From NCBI RefSeq assembly GCF_920984675.1, contig NZ_CAKLBV010000047.1, positions 1 to 37,644 of the forward strand: a DNA stretch of 37,644 nt, written 5' to 3'. Origin of the DNA: Methylobacterium sp. Leaf118 (GTDB taxonomy: Bacteria; Pseudomonadota; Alphaproteobacteria; Rhizobiales; Beijerinckiaceae). The position numbers and the translations under genes were made by a program. The notes beneath the pieces are model-generated. The model made no database searches and was not told the DNA's origin. It was given only the letters and a program-made list of their open reading frames with translations. Below, piece by piece: positions 23,372 through 30,630 of this stretch (within the stretch, counting starts at the first letter, position 1; the number at the start of each line of letters is the position of its first letter).

Positions 23372-24055
23372 TCAGCACATCCCGGCGGCGCGCAGCACGT
23401 CGTGGGCGCGGATGATGTCGCGCAGGCGCTCCTCGAAGGAGCGGTCGCCACCGTTGGCGTCCGGGTGGAAGCGCTTCACCAGCGTCTTGTACTGCGCCTT
23501 GATCGCCGCGGTGTCGGCGGTCTCGTCGAGGCCCATCACGTCGAGGGCCTTGCGCACCGCCGCGGAGTGGCGGGGGCGCTGCGGCTCGGGCGCAGCCGGC
23601 CGCCGGCTCGCGCCGCCGACCCAGTTGGCCCGGAGGATGCCGAGCGGGTCGGCATAGGCCCAGTCGCGCTCCGCCTCGGGCGTCTCGCCCTTCCCGCCCT
23701 TGGCGGTCGTTCCGGAGGCGGGGTTCACGCCCATCGACCAGGTCGGCCGGTGGCCGATGATCGCGTCCTTCTGGTAGGCCTCGACCGCGGCGTCGTTCAT
23801 GCCGTCGAAGTAGTTGTAGGCGGCGTTGTAGGCGCGCACGTGGTCGATGCAGAAGCGGTAATACTCGCCCTCGTGCCGTCGGCCCTTCGGGGCGCGGTAG
23901 AGGCCCGGCTGCGTGCAGCCCGGCGCCTCACAGGCCGGCCCCGTCGCCGTGTTCGCGCTCGCCTTCGCCCGGCTTCCCTTGGAGGTCGCCCCCTTCGGAT
24001 CGTCGCAGGTCGGCTTGATGCGGATGCGGTCGAACAGGGGCGAGTTGAGATCCAT
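23372..24055 (-). CDS. J-domain (DnaJ-like) protein linked to cobS
   Basis: A 227-residue protein with its J-domain at the C-terminus (ALDVMGLDETADTAAIKAQY, then TLVKRFHPDANGGDRSFEER), including the HPD tripeptide needed to stimulate Hsp70 ATPase. The middle holds a probable zinc-binding patch: CEAPGC, then EYYRFCIDHVRAYNAAYNYF (two cysteines, then C-x2-H). It lacks the glycine-rich and CR domains of true DnaJ, so it is a specialised co-chaperone. Its place upstream of cobS-cobT suggests a role in assembling the cobaltochelatase ring, but that is inference. Divergent from bolA with a 128-bp gap. The start codon was picked because MDLNSPLFDRIRIKP is the recurrent N-terminus of this family. Confidence 0.88.
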   Translation of the reverse strand: MDLNSPLFDRIRIKPTCDDPKGATSKGSRAKASANTATGPACEAPGCTQPGLYRAPKGRRHEGEYYRFCIDHVRAYNAAYNYFDGMNDAAVEAYQKDAIIGHRPTWSMGVNPASGTTAKGGKGETPEAERDWAYADPLGILRANWVGGASRRPAAPEPQRPRHSAAVRKALDVMGLDETADTAAIKAQYKTLVKRFHPDANGGDRSFEERLRDIIRAHDVLRAAGMC

Positions 24056-24135
24056 GACGGGCCGATTATGAGGGGCGGATGTCCCGACGGAAAGGCCGTC
24101 GGGCCTGATGCCGCATGCATCGTTCCGGGGTTGAC

Positions 24136-24170
24136 GCCCCGCGGCGGTCCGACCGCCGCGAGGGGCTTTT
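24136..24170 (+). terminator. Terminator-like hairpin in the bolA leader
   Basis: GCCCC + GCGGCGGTC (24136-24149) pairs with GACCGCCGC + GGGGC (24151-24159, 24162-24166), apart from a GA bulge, and is followed at once by TTTT (24167-24170). It ends 13 bases before the bolA ATG and just before the ribosome site AGAGG. A terminator here would have to be conditional, so it may be an attenuator. Confidence 0.5.
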
Positions 24171-24183
24171 CGAAGAGGCCGAC

Positions 24184-24462
24184 ATGACCGCGACCCTGAG
24201 AGACTGGATCGATTCCCGCCTGAGCGCCGAACTGGCGCCCGCCGCGCTGGAGGTGATCGACGAATCCCACCTCCACGCGGGCCATGCCGGGGCACGGGCC
24301 GACGGAGAGACGCACTTCCGTGTGAATGTCGTCTCCAGCGCGTTCGAGGGCAAGAGCCGCGTCGAGCGCCACCGCCTGGTGAACGGGCTGCTGGACGAGG
24401 CGTTTCGACGGGGCCTGCACGCCCTGGCTCTGCGCGCCCGCACGCCCGGCGAGGGCGGCTGA
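24184..24462 (+). CDS. bolA: BolA-family protein
   Basis: A 92-residue BolA-like protein. The helix-turn-helix-like fold with conserved residues is visible: IDSRLSAELAPAALEVIDES, HLHAGHAGARADGETHFRVN, VVSSAFEGKSRVERHRLVNG, and EAFRRGLHALALRAR. Histidines in HLHAGH and VERHRLV are the ones that coordinate [2Fe-2S] clusters with monothiol glutaredoxins in the BolA family. BolA proteins act in iron-sulfur trafficking, iron sensing and stress morphology. The ATG at 24184 has AGAGG at a good spacing; in-frame upstream ATGs would extend through the leader hairpin and are rejected. arfB follows 35 bp downstream. No glutaredoxin gene is adjacent. Confidence 0.92.
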   Translation: MTATLRDWIDSRLSAELAPAALEVIDESHLHAGHAGARADGETHFRVNVVSSAFEGKSRVERHRLVNGLLDEAFRRGLHALALRARTPGEGG

Positions 24463-24497
24463 CGCGGGCCGGCCGGCGGACGGACGGGGAGGGGGCC

Positions 24498-24923
24498 GTG
24501 GCGCTCGACTGCACGCCGCAGATCGCGATCGACGACGCCGAGATCGAGGAGAGCTTCGTGCGCGCCTCCGGCCCCGGCGGCCAGAACGTCAACAAGCTCT
24601 CCACGGCGGTGCAGCTGCGCTTCGACGTGCGCCGCTCGCGCAGCCTGCCGGACGCGGTGGCGGTGCGCCTGATGCGGCTCGCCGGCCGGCGCCTGACCGG
24701 CGAGGGCGTCCTCATCATCACGGCGCAACGGTTCCGCACGCAGGAGCGCAACCGGGCCGATGCCCGCGAGCGCCTCGCCGCCCTGGTGGCGGAAGCCGCG
24801 GTGCCGCCGACGCCGCGGCGCGCGACCCGGCCGACGCTGGCCTCGAAGAAGCGCCGCCTCGACACGAAGAACCGCCGCAGCTCCCTCAAGCGGGACCGCG
24901 GCGACCGGGGCGAGGACGGCTGA
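24498..24923 (+). CDS. arfB: Alternative ribosome-rescue factor ArfB (YaeJ)
   Basis: Peptidyl-tRNA hydrolase that frees ribosomes stalled without a stop codon. The 141-residue product has the RF-like catalytic loop SGPGGQNVNKLSTAVQLRFD with the GGQ tripeptide at about residues 27-29, but no codon-recognition domain. The C-terminal tail is strongly basic (KKRRLDTKNRRSSLKRDRGD), as needed to enter the empty mRNA channel; this separates ArfB from true release factors. The start is GTG with a purine-rich GGGGAGGGG region immediately upstream. Same strand as bolA and probably co-transcribed. Confidence 0.93.
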   Translation: MALDCTPQIAIDDAEIEESFVRASGPGGQNVNKLSTAVQLRFDVRRSRSLPDAVAVRLMRLAGRRLTGEGVLIITAQRFRTQERNRADARERLAALVAEAAVPPTPRRATRPTLASKKRRLDTKNRRSSLKRDRGDRGEDG

Positions 24924-24975
24924 CCGAGTGAGCGGTCTCGCAGGAAGGCAGGCAATCGCACCCGTCCCATGGGCA

Positions 24976-25000
24976 TCGCCTCCGCGTCTCGCGGAGGCGA
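24976..25000. terminator. Hairpin between convergent arfB and DUF1275 genes
   Basis: TCGCCTCCGCG (24976-24986) and CGCGGAGGCGA (24990-25000) form a perfect 11-bp stem with a TCT loop. Position between converging genes suggests a shared terminator; no U-tract. Confidence 0.6.
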
Positions 25001-25073
25001 CCGGTTCGGCGCCCGAAAGCGACGACCGTGCTGTGATGACGCGGCCCCCGCTTCAGGGCGGCCCGGCGCCGCC

Positions 25074-25835
25074 TCAGGCGGCGGTGACCGGGACCTTCGC
25101 GGTCGGCTTGGCCTCCGGATGGGCGTCGGGCTGGGGCGCCGCCCAGCCCGAGACGTAGGGCGTGTCCTTCAGGGCGATCGACAGGATCAGCGAGAGAAGG
25201 GCCAGGAACGCCGCGAACCCGGCCGGGAACAGGAAGGCCTGCTCGTCGAACCAGTGGTGCAGGAAGCCGCCCAGCACGGCGCCGGCGCTCAGCGATCCCC
25301 AGAGCGGCGCCTGGAGCCAGAAGGACGGGGCCGGCTTGTGCAGCAGGATGTTGGCCACGCCCGCGCCGAAGCGCACCACCGTGCCGGTGACGTAGGTGAG
25401 GGCGAGGCTTCGGCCCGCCTCGTCCTGCAGGGTCGCGTTCTGGATGCCGAGGGCCAGCACGATCGGATAGGCGTGAAGCGGGAAGGCCTCGGTCCCGAAC
25501 GGCACCTGCAGGCCGATGCCGAACAGGGCCGCCTGGATGATCAGCAGGACCGAGAGCCGCCACCGGCCCGACCAGGCGGCGATGAGGGTGCCGAGGAAGG
25601 CGCCGAAGCAGAAGATCGCGATGACGCTGGCGAAGCGGGCCGTCCCCTCCCAATCATAGCTCGCCACCGCCACGCCGAACCGCGTGGTGTTGCCGCTCAT
25701 GAACGACATGAACAGCTGTGAGAATTCGAGGAAGCCGATGGAATCGGCCGTGCCCGCCAGACCCGCCAGCATCAGCGCGAAGGGCACGCGTGTGACCGGG
25801 CTTGCCGGAAATGCCTTGTTGGTCTCGTCCGCCAT
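25074..25835 (-). CDS. DUF1275 (YoaK-like) membrane protein
   Basis: A 253-residue membrane protein with six to seven hydrophobic helices. Family motifs are clear: LAGLAGTADSIGFLEFSQLF, FMSFMSGNTTRFGVAVA (the M-S/T-GN signature), and ALGIQNATLQDEAGRSLALT followed by YVTGTVVRFG (GxQNA motif). The function of DUF1275/YoaK is unknown; a transport role is usually guessed. The second of two tandem ATGs is chosen because AAGG lies six bases upstream. It is 68 bp behind the TPR-methyltransferase on the same strand and may share its transcript. It ends with a proline/alanine/lysine tail, cytoplasmic by the positive-inside rule. Confidence 0.9.
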   Translation of the reverse strand: MADETNKAFPASPVTRVPFALMLAGLAGTADSIGFLEFSQLFMSFMSGNTTRFGVAVASYDWEGTARFASVIAIFCFGAFLGTLIAAWSGRWRLSVLLIIQAALFGIGLQVPFGTEAFPLHAYPIVLALGIQNATLQDEAGRSLALTYVTGTVVRFGAGVANILLHKPAPSFWLQAPLWGSLSAGAVLGGFLHHWFDEQAFLFPAGFAAFLALLSLILSIALKDTPYVSGWAAPQPDAHPEAKPTAKVPVTAA

Positions 25836-25903
25836 CATTCACCTTGGCCACTGCTTCGCGACACAACGGCGACGCCGCAGCGCGGTTGCACACAAATGAC
25901 AGA

Positions 25904-26863
25904 TCAGCGGCCCGGCGCGATCACGCTTTTTTGCAGGATGAGAATGCGTCCCGGAACGTCCGATCCGCTCTGCCGGCGAATGGCGGCGGGGACGAGCTGG
26001 GCCACGGTGAGCCCGGCCTCCCGCGCCACCGCCCGCAACAGCGCGTCCGCGTGGGCATAGCGCCCGTCCGCCCCCAGCACGAGGCCGGTCTCGCCCTCCG
26101 GGGGCGATTGCACGGTGAGCACGGCGAGGCCGCCCGGGCGCAGGACCCGGGCGATGCCCTGAAAGGCGGGCCCGAGATCTCCGAGATAGATGAACACGTC
26201 GGCCGCCGTGACGAGGTCGCAGGCCTCGGCCGCCGCCTCCGCCAGGAAGGCGACGAGATCCGCCTCGGCCAGGCGCTGGTAGAGCCCGGTGCGACGGGCG
26301 AGGGCCAGCATGGACGGCGAGAGGTCGCAGCCCTCGAGGACGCTCACCCGGCCCGCGATGGCCCGCGCCATCAGCCCGGTGCCGCAGCCGAGATCGAGCG
26401 CCCGCGGGAAGCGCTCCGGCGCGCCCGGCAGCGCGTCGAGCGCGGCCACCATCATCGCCGGCCCGCGATAGCCGAGGTCGTCGACGAGGTGGCGCTCGAA
26501 GCGGGGCGCGTAGCCGTCGAACAGCGCCCGCACATAGGCCGGCGCGATCGCCGAGGCCGTCTCCGCCGCGCCGAGCCCGGCGAGATGGAGCCGGCTGCCC
26601 AGGGCGTCGTCGGGATCGAGGGTCAGGGCCTGCGCGAACGCCGCCACCGCCGCCTGCCGGTCGGCGGCGTCGCGGCGCTCCGCGAAGACGGCCGCCCGGG
26701 CACGGCCGAGCAGGACCCAGGCGGGCGCATAGAGCGGGGCGATCTCGAGCGCCTGGGTTGCCATCTCGGCGGCGCCCACCGCATCGCCCTCGGCCAGGCA
26801 GGCCTCGGCATAGGCATAGCGGCGGTCGGCCAGGAGATCGCCGGAGGAGCGCTGACGGGTCAT
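25904..26863 (-). CDS. TPR-containing SAM-dependent methyltransferase
   Basis: A 319-residue protein. The first ~120 residues contain TPR-like helical repeats (YAYAEACLAEGDAVGAAEMA, then YAPAWVLLGRARAAVF and AVAAFAQALTLDPDDALGSR). The rest is a class I methyltransferase: ALDLGCGTGLMARAIAG is motif I, GCDLSPSMLALARRTGLY binds the ribose end of SAM, LVTAADVFIYLGDL is motif IV and RVLRPGGLAVLTVQSPPEG motif VI. The substrate is unknown; the linker GYAPRFERHLVDDLGYRGP resembles a group of rhizobial TPR-methyltransferases. The ATG at 26863 is the first plausible start; longer in-frame extensions cross the neighbour's promoter. It is divergent from the exonuclease gene. Confidence 0.88.
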   Translation of the reverse strand: MTRQRSSGDLLADRRYAYAEACLAEGDAVGAAEMATQALEIAPLYAPAWVLLGRARAAVFAERRDAADRQAAVAAFAQALTLDPDDALGSRLHLAGLGAAETASAIAPAYVRALFDGYAPRFERHLVDDLGYRGPAMMVAALDALPGAPERFPRALDLGCGTGLMARAIAGRVSVLEGCDLSPSMLALARRTGLYQRLAEADLVAFLAEAAAEACDLVTAADVFIYLGDLGPAFQGIARVLRPGGLAVLTVQSPPEGETGLVLGADGRYAHADALLRAVAREAGLTVAQLVPAAIRRQSGSDVPGRILILQKSVIAPGR

Positions 26864-26972
26864 CGTGTCGGGCCGGTGACGGCGCCCATCGGCGCGCCAG
26901 GATGTTGTGCCGCAGCGAGGCAGTCCGGAACGCGGACCCCTCCCGTCGGGTCGGTGCTCTATATCCCACCCG

Positions 26973-28031
26973 ATGCCGCAGAGCGCTTCCGATCTCCTCA
27001 CCCTCACGCGGGAGGGCCTCTACTGCCCCCTCGGGCGCTTCCACGTCGATCCGGTCCGCCCGGTCGAGCGGGCGCTGATCACCCACGGCCATGCCGACCA
27101 CGCCCGGGCCGGCCACGGACGGGTGCTGGCCACGGGCCAGACCCTGCGGATCATGGCGACCCGCTACGGCGAGGATTTTTGTCGGACCCGCGAGGAGGCG
27201 CGGCTCGGCGCGCGGATGCCGATCGGCGACGTGACCGTGTTCTTCGCCCCGGCCGGCCATGTGCTGGGCTCGGCCCAGATCGCGATCGAGCGCGGCGGAC
27301 AGCGCATCGTCGTCTCGGGCGACTACAAGCGCGCGCCCGACCCGACCTGCCTGCCCTTCGAGGTCGTGCCCTGCGACGTGTTCATCACCGAGGCGACCTT
27401 CGGCCTGCCGGTCTTCCGCCATCCCGACACCCGCGGCGAGGTCCGCAAGCTGCTTGAATCGGTCGCGCTCTTCCCCGAGCGCGCCCACATCGTCGGCGCC
27501 TACGCCCTCGGCAAGGCGCAAAGGGTGATGGCGCTCCTGCGGGAGGAGGGCTGGGACCGGCCGATCCACCTGCACGGGGCGATGGAGCGGCTCACCGAAC
27601 TCTACAAGCAGGAAGGCGTGCCCCTCGGCGAGACCCCAAAGGTGGTGGCCGCGGACCGAAAGACCCTGCACGGCGCCATCGTCCTGTGCCCCCCCTCCTC
27701 GATCCAGGACGTGTGGTCGCGAAAATTCCCCGACCCGGTCACCGCCTTCGCCTCGGGCTGGATGCGGGTGCGGGCCCGCGCCCGCCAGAAGGGCGTCGAG
27801 CTGCCCCTCGTCATCTCCGACCATTCCGACTGGCCGGACCTGTGCCGCACCATCCTGGAGACCGGCGCCGAGGAGGTCTGGGTCACCCACGGGCAGGAGG
27901 ACGCGCTGGTCCATTGGTGCGGGTCCCGCGGCATCCGGGCCAAGCCCCTGCATCTCCTGGGGTATGGCGACGATGGCGAGGCCGAACCCGATCCGGATGC
28001 GAGCCCGGCTTCGGAGGAGGCCTCGTCGTGA
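26973..28031 (+). CDS. Ligase-associated DNA exonuclease (metallo-beta-lactamase fold)
   Basis: A 352-residue nuclease of the MBL-fold/beta-CASP group found beside bacterial ATP-dependent ligases. ALITHGHADHARAGHGR carries the HxHxDH metal-binding motif (H38, H40, D42, H43). Downstream metal ligands are in FAPAGHVLGSAQIAIE, VVSGDYKRA and the C-terminal ISDHSDWPDL. FVHGQE-like VTHGQEDALVHWC is the family's C-terminal motif. It probably trims DNA ends before ligation. Its stop overlaps the ligase start (GTGA), so the two are translated together. The helicase (Lhr-type) and PdeM endonuclease that often accompany this pair are absent from the window. Confidence 0.93.
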   Translation: MPQSASDLLTLTREGLYCPLGRFHVDPVRPVERALITHGHADHARAGHGRVLATGQTLRIMATRYGEDFCRTREEARLGARMPIGDVTVFFAPAGHVLGSAQIAIERGGQRIVVSGDYKRAPDPTCLPFEVVPCDVFITEATFGLPVFRHPDTRGEVRKLLESVALFPERAHIVGAYALGKAQRVMALLREEGWDRPIHLHGAMERLTELYKQEGVPLGETPKVVAADRKTLHGAIVLCPPSSIQDVWSRKFPDPVTAFASGWMRVRARARQKGVELPLVISDHSDWPDLCRTILETGAEEVWVTHGQEDALVHWCGSRGIRAKPLHLLGYGDDGEAEPDPDASPASEEASS

Positions 28032-29800
28032 ACGACTTCGCCGCCCTTCTCGACCGCCTCGCCTACGAGCCGCGCCGCAACGCCAAGCTCCGCCTGCTCC
28101 AGGATTTCTTCGCGAGCACGCCCGATCCCGAGCGCGGCTGGGCGCTCGCGGCGATGACCGGCGGGCTGACCTTCCGCGAGGCCAAGCCCGCCTTGATCCG
28201 GGGGCTCGTGGAGGAGCGGGTCGATCCAGTGCTGTTCTCGCTCTCGCACAACTACGTCGGCGACCTCGCCGAGACGACGGCGCTGATCTGGCCGGGTCCG
28301 AACGAGGGCGCCGCCTCGCTCGGCCCGCGGGAAGAGGATCGCGACGCCCTCGGATCGACGCGCATGGGCGGGGATGCGCCGGGCCTCGGCCACAATCGGC
28401 CGCCCCTCTCGGTCCCGACCCTCGCCGAGGTGGTGGAGACCCTCGCCACCACCCCGAAGCGCGAATTGCCCCGCCACCTCGCGGGCTGGCTCGACGCGCT
28501 GGACGAGACCGGGCGCTGGGCGCTTCTCAAGCTCGTGACCGGCAACCTGCGCGTCGGCGTCTCGGCCCGCCTCGCCAAGACCGCGATCGGGGCGCTGGGC
28601 GGCCACGAGGCGGATGCGGTGGAGGAAGTCTGGCACGGATTGAAGCCGCCCTATCCGGCCTTGTTCGCCTGGGTCGAGGGCAGGGGGGAACGGCCGGAAA
28701 GCCGGAACCCGGCCCCGTTCCGTCCGCCGATGCTGTCGCATCCGATCGAGGAGGAGGCCGACCTCGACGCCCTCGACCCGGAGGCCTTCTCCGCCGAGTG
28801 GAAATGGGACGGCATCCGCGTCCAGCTCGCGGGCGGGCGCGACGGGGAGGGGCGGCAGGTCGGAAAGATCTATTCGCGGACGGGGGAGGACATCACCGAC
28901 GCCTTCCCCGACCTCGCCGAGGCGATCACCTTCGATGGCGCCCTCGACGGGGAACTCCTGATCCTGCGGGAGGGCCGGGTGCAGAGCTTCAACGTGCTTC
29001 AGCAGCGCCTCAACCGAAAGGCGGTCACGGGCAAGCTCCTGGAGGCGTTCCCGGCCCATGTCCGCGCCTACGACGTCCTGGCGGCCGAGGGCACGGACCT
29101 GCGCCCGCGGCCCTTCGCCGAGCGCCGGCCGCTCCTGGAGGCGCTGGTGCGCGGGCTCGACCATGCCCGGATCGACCTCTCGCCGCTGGTGCCGTTCTCG
29201 ACCTGGGCGGAGGTGGCGGCGGCACGCGCCGATCCGGCCTCGGTCGGGGCCGGGGCGGATGCGGACGCCATCGAGGGCGTGATGCTCAAGCGGCGCACCA
29301 GCGCCTACCTGCCGGGCCGCCCCAAGGGCCCGTGGTGGAAGTGGAAGCGCGCGCCCCACGTCGTCGACGCGGTGATGATGTATGCCCAGCGCGGCCACGG
29401 GAAGCGCTCGTCGTTCTATTCGGACTACACCTTCGGCTGCTGGCGCGAGGGCGAGGCGGGCGACGAGCTGGTGCCGGTCGGCAAGGCCTATCACGGCTTC
29501 ACCGATGCCGAGCTCTCGAGGCTCGACCGCTTCGTCCGCAACAACACGGTGAAGCGCTTCGGCCCCGTGCGCGAGGTCACCCACGGGCACGCGGCCGGCC
29601 TCGTCCTGGAGATCGCCTTCGAGGGCGTGCAGCGCTCGACCCGGCACAAGTCGGGTGTGGCCATGCGCTTTCCCCGGGTCAGCCGCATCCGCTGGGACAA
29701 GCCGCCCGCGGAGGCCGACCGGGTCGAGGTTCTGGAACGCATTCTGGCCCGCGGCGAGCGCGAGATCGCCCCGGGTGCGGACAGGGAGGCCACCGAATGA
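28028..29800 (+). CDS. ATP-dependent DNA ligase (cisplatin-response type)
   Basis: A 590-residue ligase of the bacterial LigB/LigC-like group known as the cisplatin damage response ligase. An N-terminal helical DNA-binding domain (about 1-220) precedes the nucleotidyltransferase domain. SAEWKWDGIRVQLAG is motif I with the adenylated lysine K259; LDGELLIL, IEGVMLKRRTSAYLPG and WWKWKRAPHVVDAVMMYAQR are motifs III-V; the C-terminal OB domain follows. The GTG start overlaps the exonuclease stop and there is no better start. A glycine/aspartate-rich loop at about 92-125 is an insertion with little conservation. Replicative joining normally uses NAD-dependent LigA, so this enzyme is for repair. Confidence 0.95.
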   Translation: MNDFAALLDRLAYEPRRNAKLRLLQDFFASTPDPERGWALAAMTGGLTFREAKPALIRGLVEERVDPVLFSLSHNYVGDLAETTALIWPGPNEGAASLGPREEDRDALGSTRMGGDAPGLGHNRPPLSVPTLAEVVETLATTPKRELPRHLAGWLDALDETGRWALLKLVTGNLRVGVSARLAKTAIGALGGHEADAVEEVWHGLKPPYPALFAWVEGRGERPESRNPAPFRPPMLSHPIEEEADLDALDPEAFSAEWKWDGIRVQLAGGRDGEGRQVGKIYSRTGEDITDAFPDLAEAITFDGALDGELLILREGRVQSFNVLQQRLNRKAVTGKLLEAFPAHVRAYDVLAAEGTDLRPRPFAERRPLLEALVRGLDHARIDLSPLVPFSTWAEVAAARADPASVGAGADADAIEGVMLKRRTSAYLPGRPKGPWWKWKRAPHVVDAVMMYAQRGHGKRSSFYSDYTFGCWREGEAGDELVPVGKAYHGFTDAELSRLDRFVRNNTVKRFGPVREVTHGHAAGLVLEIAFEGVQRSTRHKSGVAMRFPRVSRIRWDKPPAEADRVEVLERILARGEREIAPGADREATE

Positions 29801-30267
29801 GGCAGGCGGGGAAGATCGGACCGCTCGAGGGATTTCAGGCCGGCGCGGTGACGCGGCAGGCGAGCGCGACGCTCACCGTCGCGACCCCGGGCCCGGGTTT
29901 CACGGACATCACGGAGGCCGTCGCCGCCTTCGTCCGGGAAAGCGGCCTCCGCTCCGGCCTCGTCAGCGTGTTCTGCCGACACACCTCGGCCTCGCTGACG
30001 ATCCAGGAGAACGCCGACCCGGACGTGCGGGTCGACCTGATGACGGCGCTCGACGGGCTCGCGCCGCGGCACGGACAGTATGTTCACGGGATGGAGGGGC
30101 CGGACGACATGCCGGCCCATATCCGCACGATGCTGACCGCGTCCGGGCTGAGCGTGCCGCTGCGCGAGGGGCGCCTCGCTTTAGGGACGTGGCAGGGAAT
30201 CTACCTCATCGAGCACCGCGACCGGGGGCACCGGCGCGCCGTGGTGCTGTCGGCGCTCGGCGCCTGA
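29797..30267 (+). CDS. YjbQ family protein (UPF0047)
   Basis: A 156-residue protein of the YjbQ/UPF0047 family. Conserved segments are FCRHTSASLTIQENADPDVR, YVHGMEGPDDMPAHIRTML and LGTWQGIYLIEHRDRGHRR, which carry the histidines that bind metal. Family members show weak thiamine-phosphate synthase activity; the physiological role is unsettled. The ATG overlaps the ligase stop by four bases (ATGA) and has GGGAGG upstream, so it is the third gene of the repair operon. Whether it works in repair is unknown; the overlap only shows co-translation. A hairpin follows the stop codon. Confidence 0.92.
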   Translation: MRQAGKIGPLEGFQAGAVTRQASATLTVATPGPGFTDITEAVAAFVRESGLRSGLVSVFCRHTSASLTIQENADPDVRVDLMTALDGLAPRHGQYVHGMEGPDDMPAHIRTMLTASGLSVPLREGRLALGTWQGIYLIEHRDRGHRRAVVLSALGA

Positions 30268-30285
30268 GGCCTTCTCTCGAAGTCC

Positions 30286-30324
30286 CCGCCGCCCCGTCCC
30301 CGGAAGAAGGGGCGCGGGCGGCGG
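30286..30324. terminator. Imperfect GC-rich hairpin between convergent yjbQ-type and pmp3 genes
   Basis: CCGCCGCCC + CCCC (30286-30301) pairs with GGGG + GGGCGGCGG (30309-30324), with three unpaired positions in the middle and a 7-nt loop. It lies between genes that converge and can serve both. Confidence 0.5.
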
Positions 30325-30340
30325 CTGGGTGGCGCTCCGA

Positions 30341-30505
30341 TCAGCGGTCGCGCAGCAGCAGGTAGAGGGCGTGGATCGAGCCCGGCAGGTAGAACAGCAG
30401 GCAGAGCAGGATGTTGAGCAAAAACTGAAGCCCGAACCCGCTCGTCATCAGCACCGAGATCGGCGGCAGGAAGAACGCGATCAGGATTTTGACGATGGTC
30501 GACAA
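30341..30505 (-). CDS. Pmp3/YqaE-family small membrane protein
   Basis: A 54-residue hydrophobic peptide with two membrane helices, matching the Pmp3/YqaE/UPF0057 family (stress-linked plasma-membrane proteolipids that affect membrane potential in yeast). Characteristic pieces are ILIAFFLPPISVLMTSGFGL (helix one with the double proline) and NILLCLLFYLPGSIHALYLL (helix two with the LPG-IHA motif). I assign a TTG start at 30505 because GGAG lies eight bases upstream and the length then equals the family norm; an ATG at 30556 would add an unconserved 17-residue tail. Last gene of the minus-strand group, after a C-rich hairpin. Confidence 0.85.
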   Translation of the reverse strand: MSTIVKILIAFFLPPISVLMTSGFGLQFLLNILLCLLFYLPGSIHALYLLLRDR

Positions 30506-30597
30506 GGGGTCTGCTCCAAGCGCTTTCGTTGAGGGCGTTCGTTCGGTTCCGGCCATGAACGAAAGCGGAGCGGCTGGGTTCCGTCCGCCGCGATCAA

Positions 30598-30621
30598 CCC
30601 TCCCCCGCGGCAGGGGGAGGG
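30598..30621 (-). terminator. C-rich/G-rich hairpin behind the FadB-like gene
   Basis: CCCTCCCCC (30598-30606) pairs perfectly with GGGGGAGGG (30613-30621) around GCGGCA, beginning 10 bases after the FadB-like stop codon. Same style as hairpins at 14789-14811 and 34988-35012. No U-tract. Confidence 0.5.
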
Positions 30622-30630
30622 CTCGGGGGG

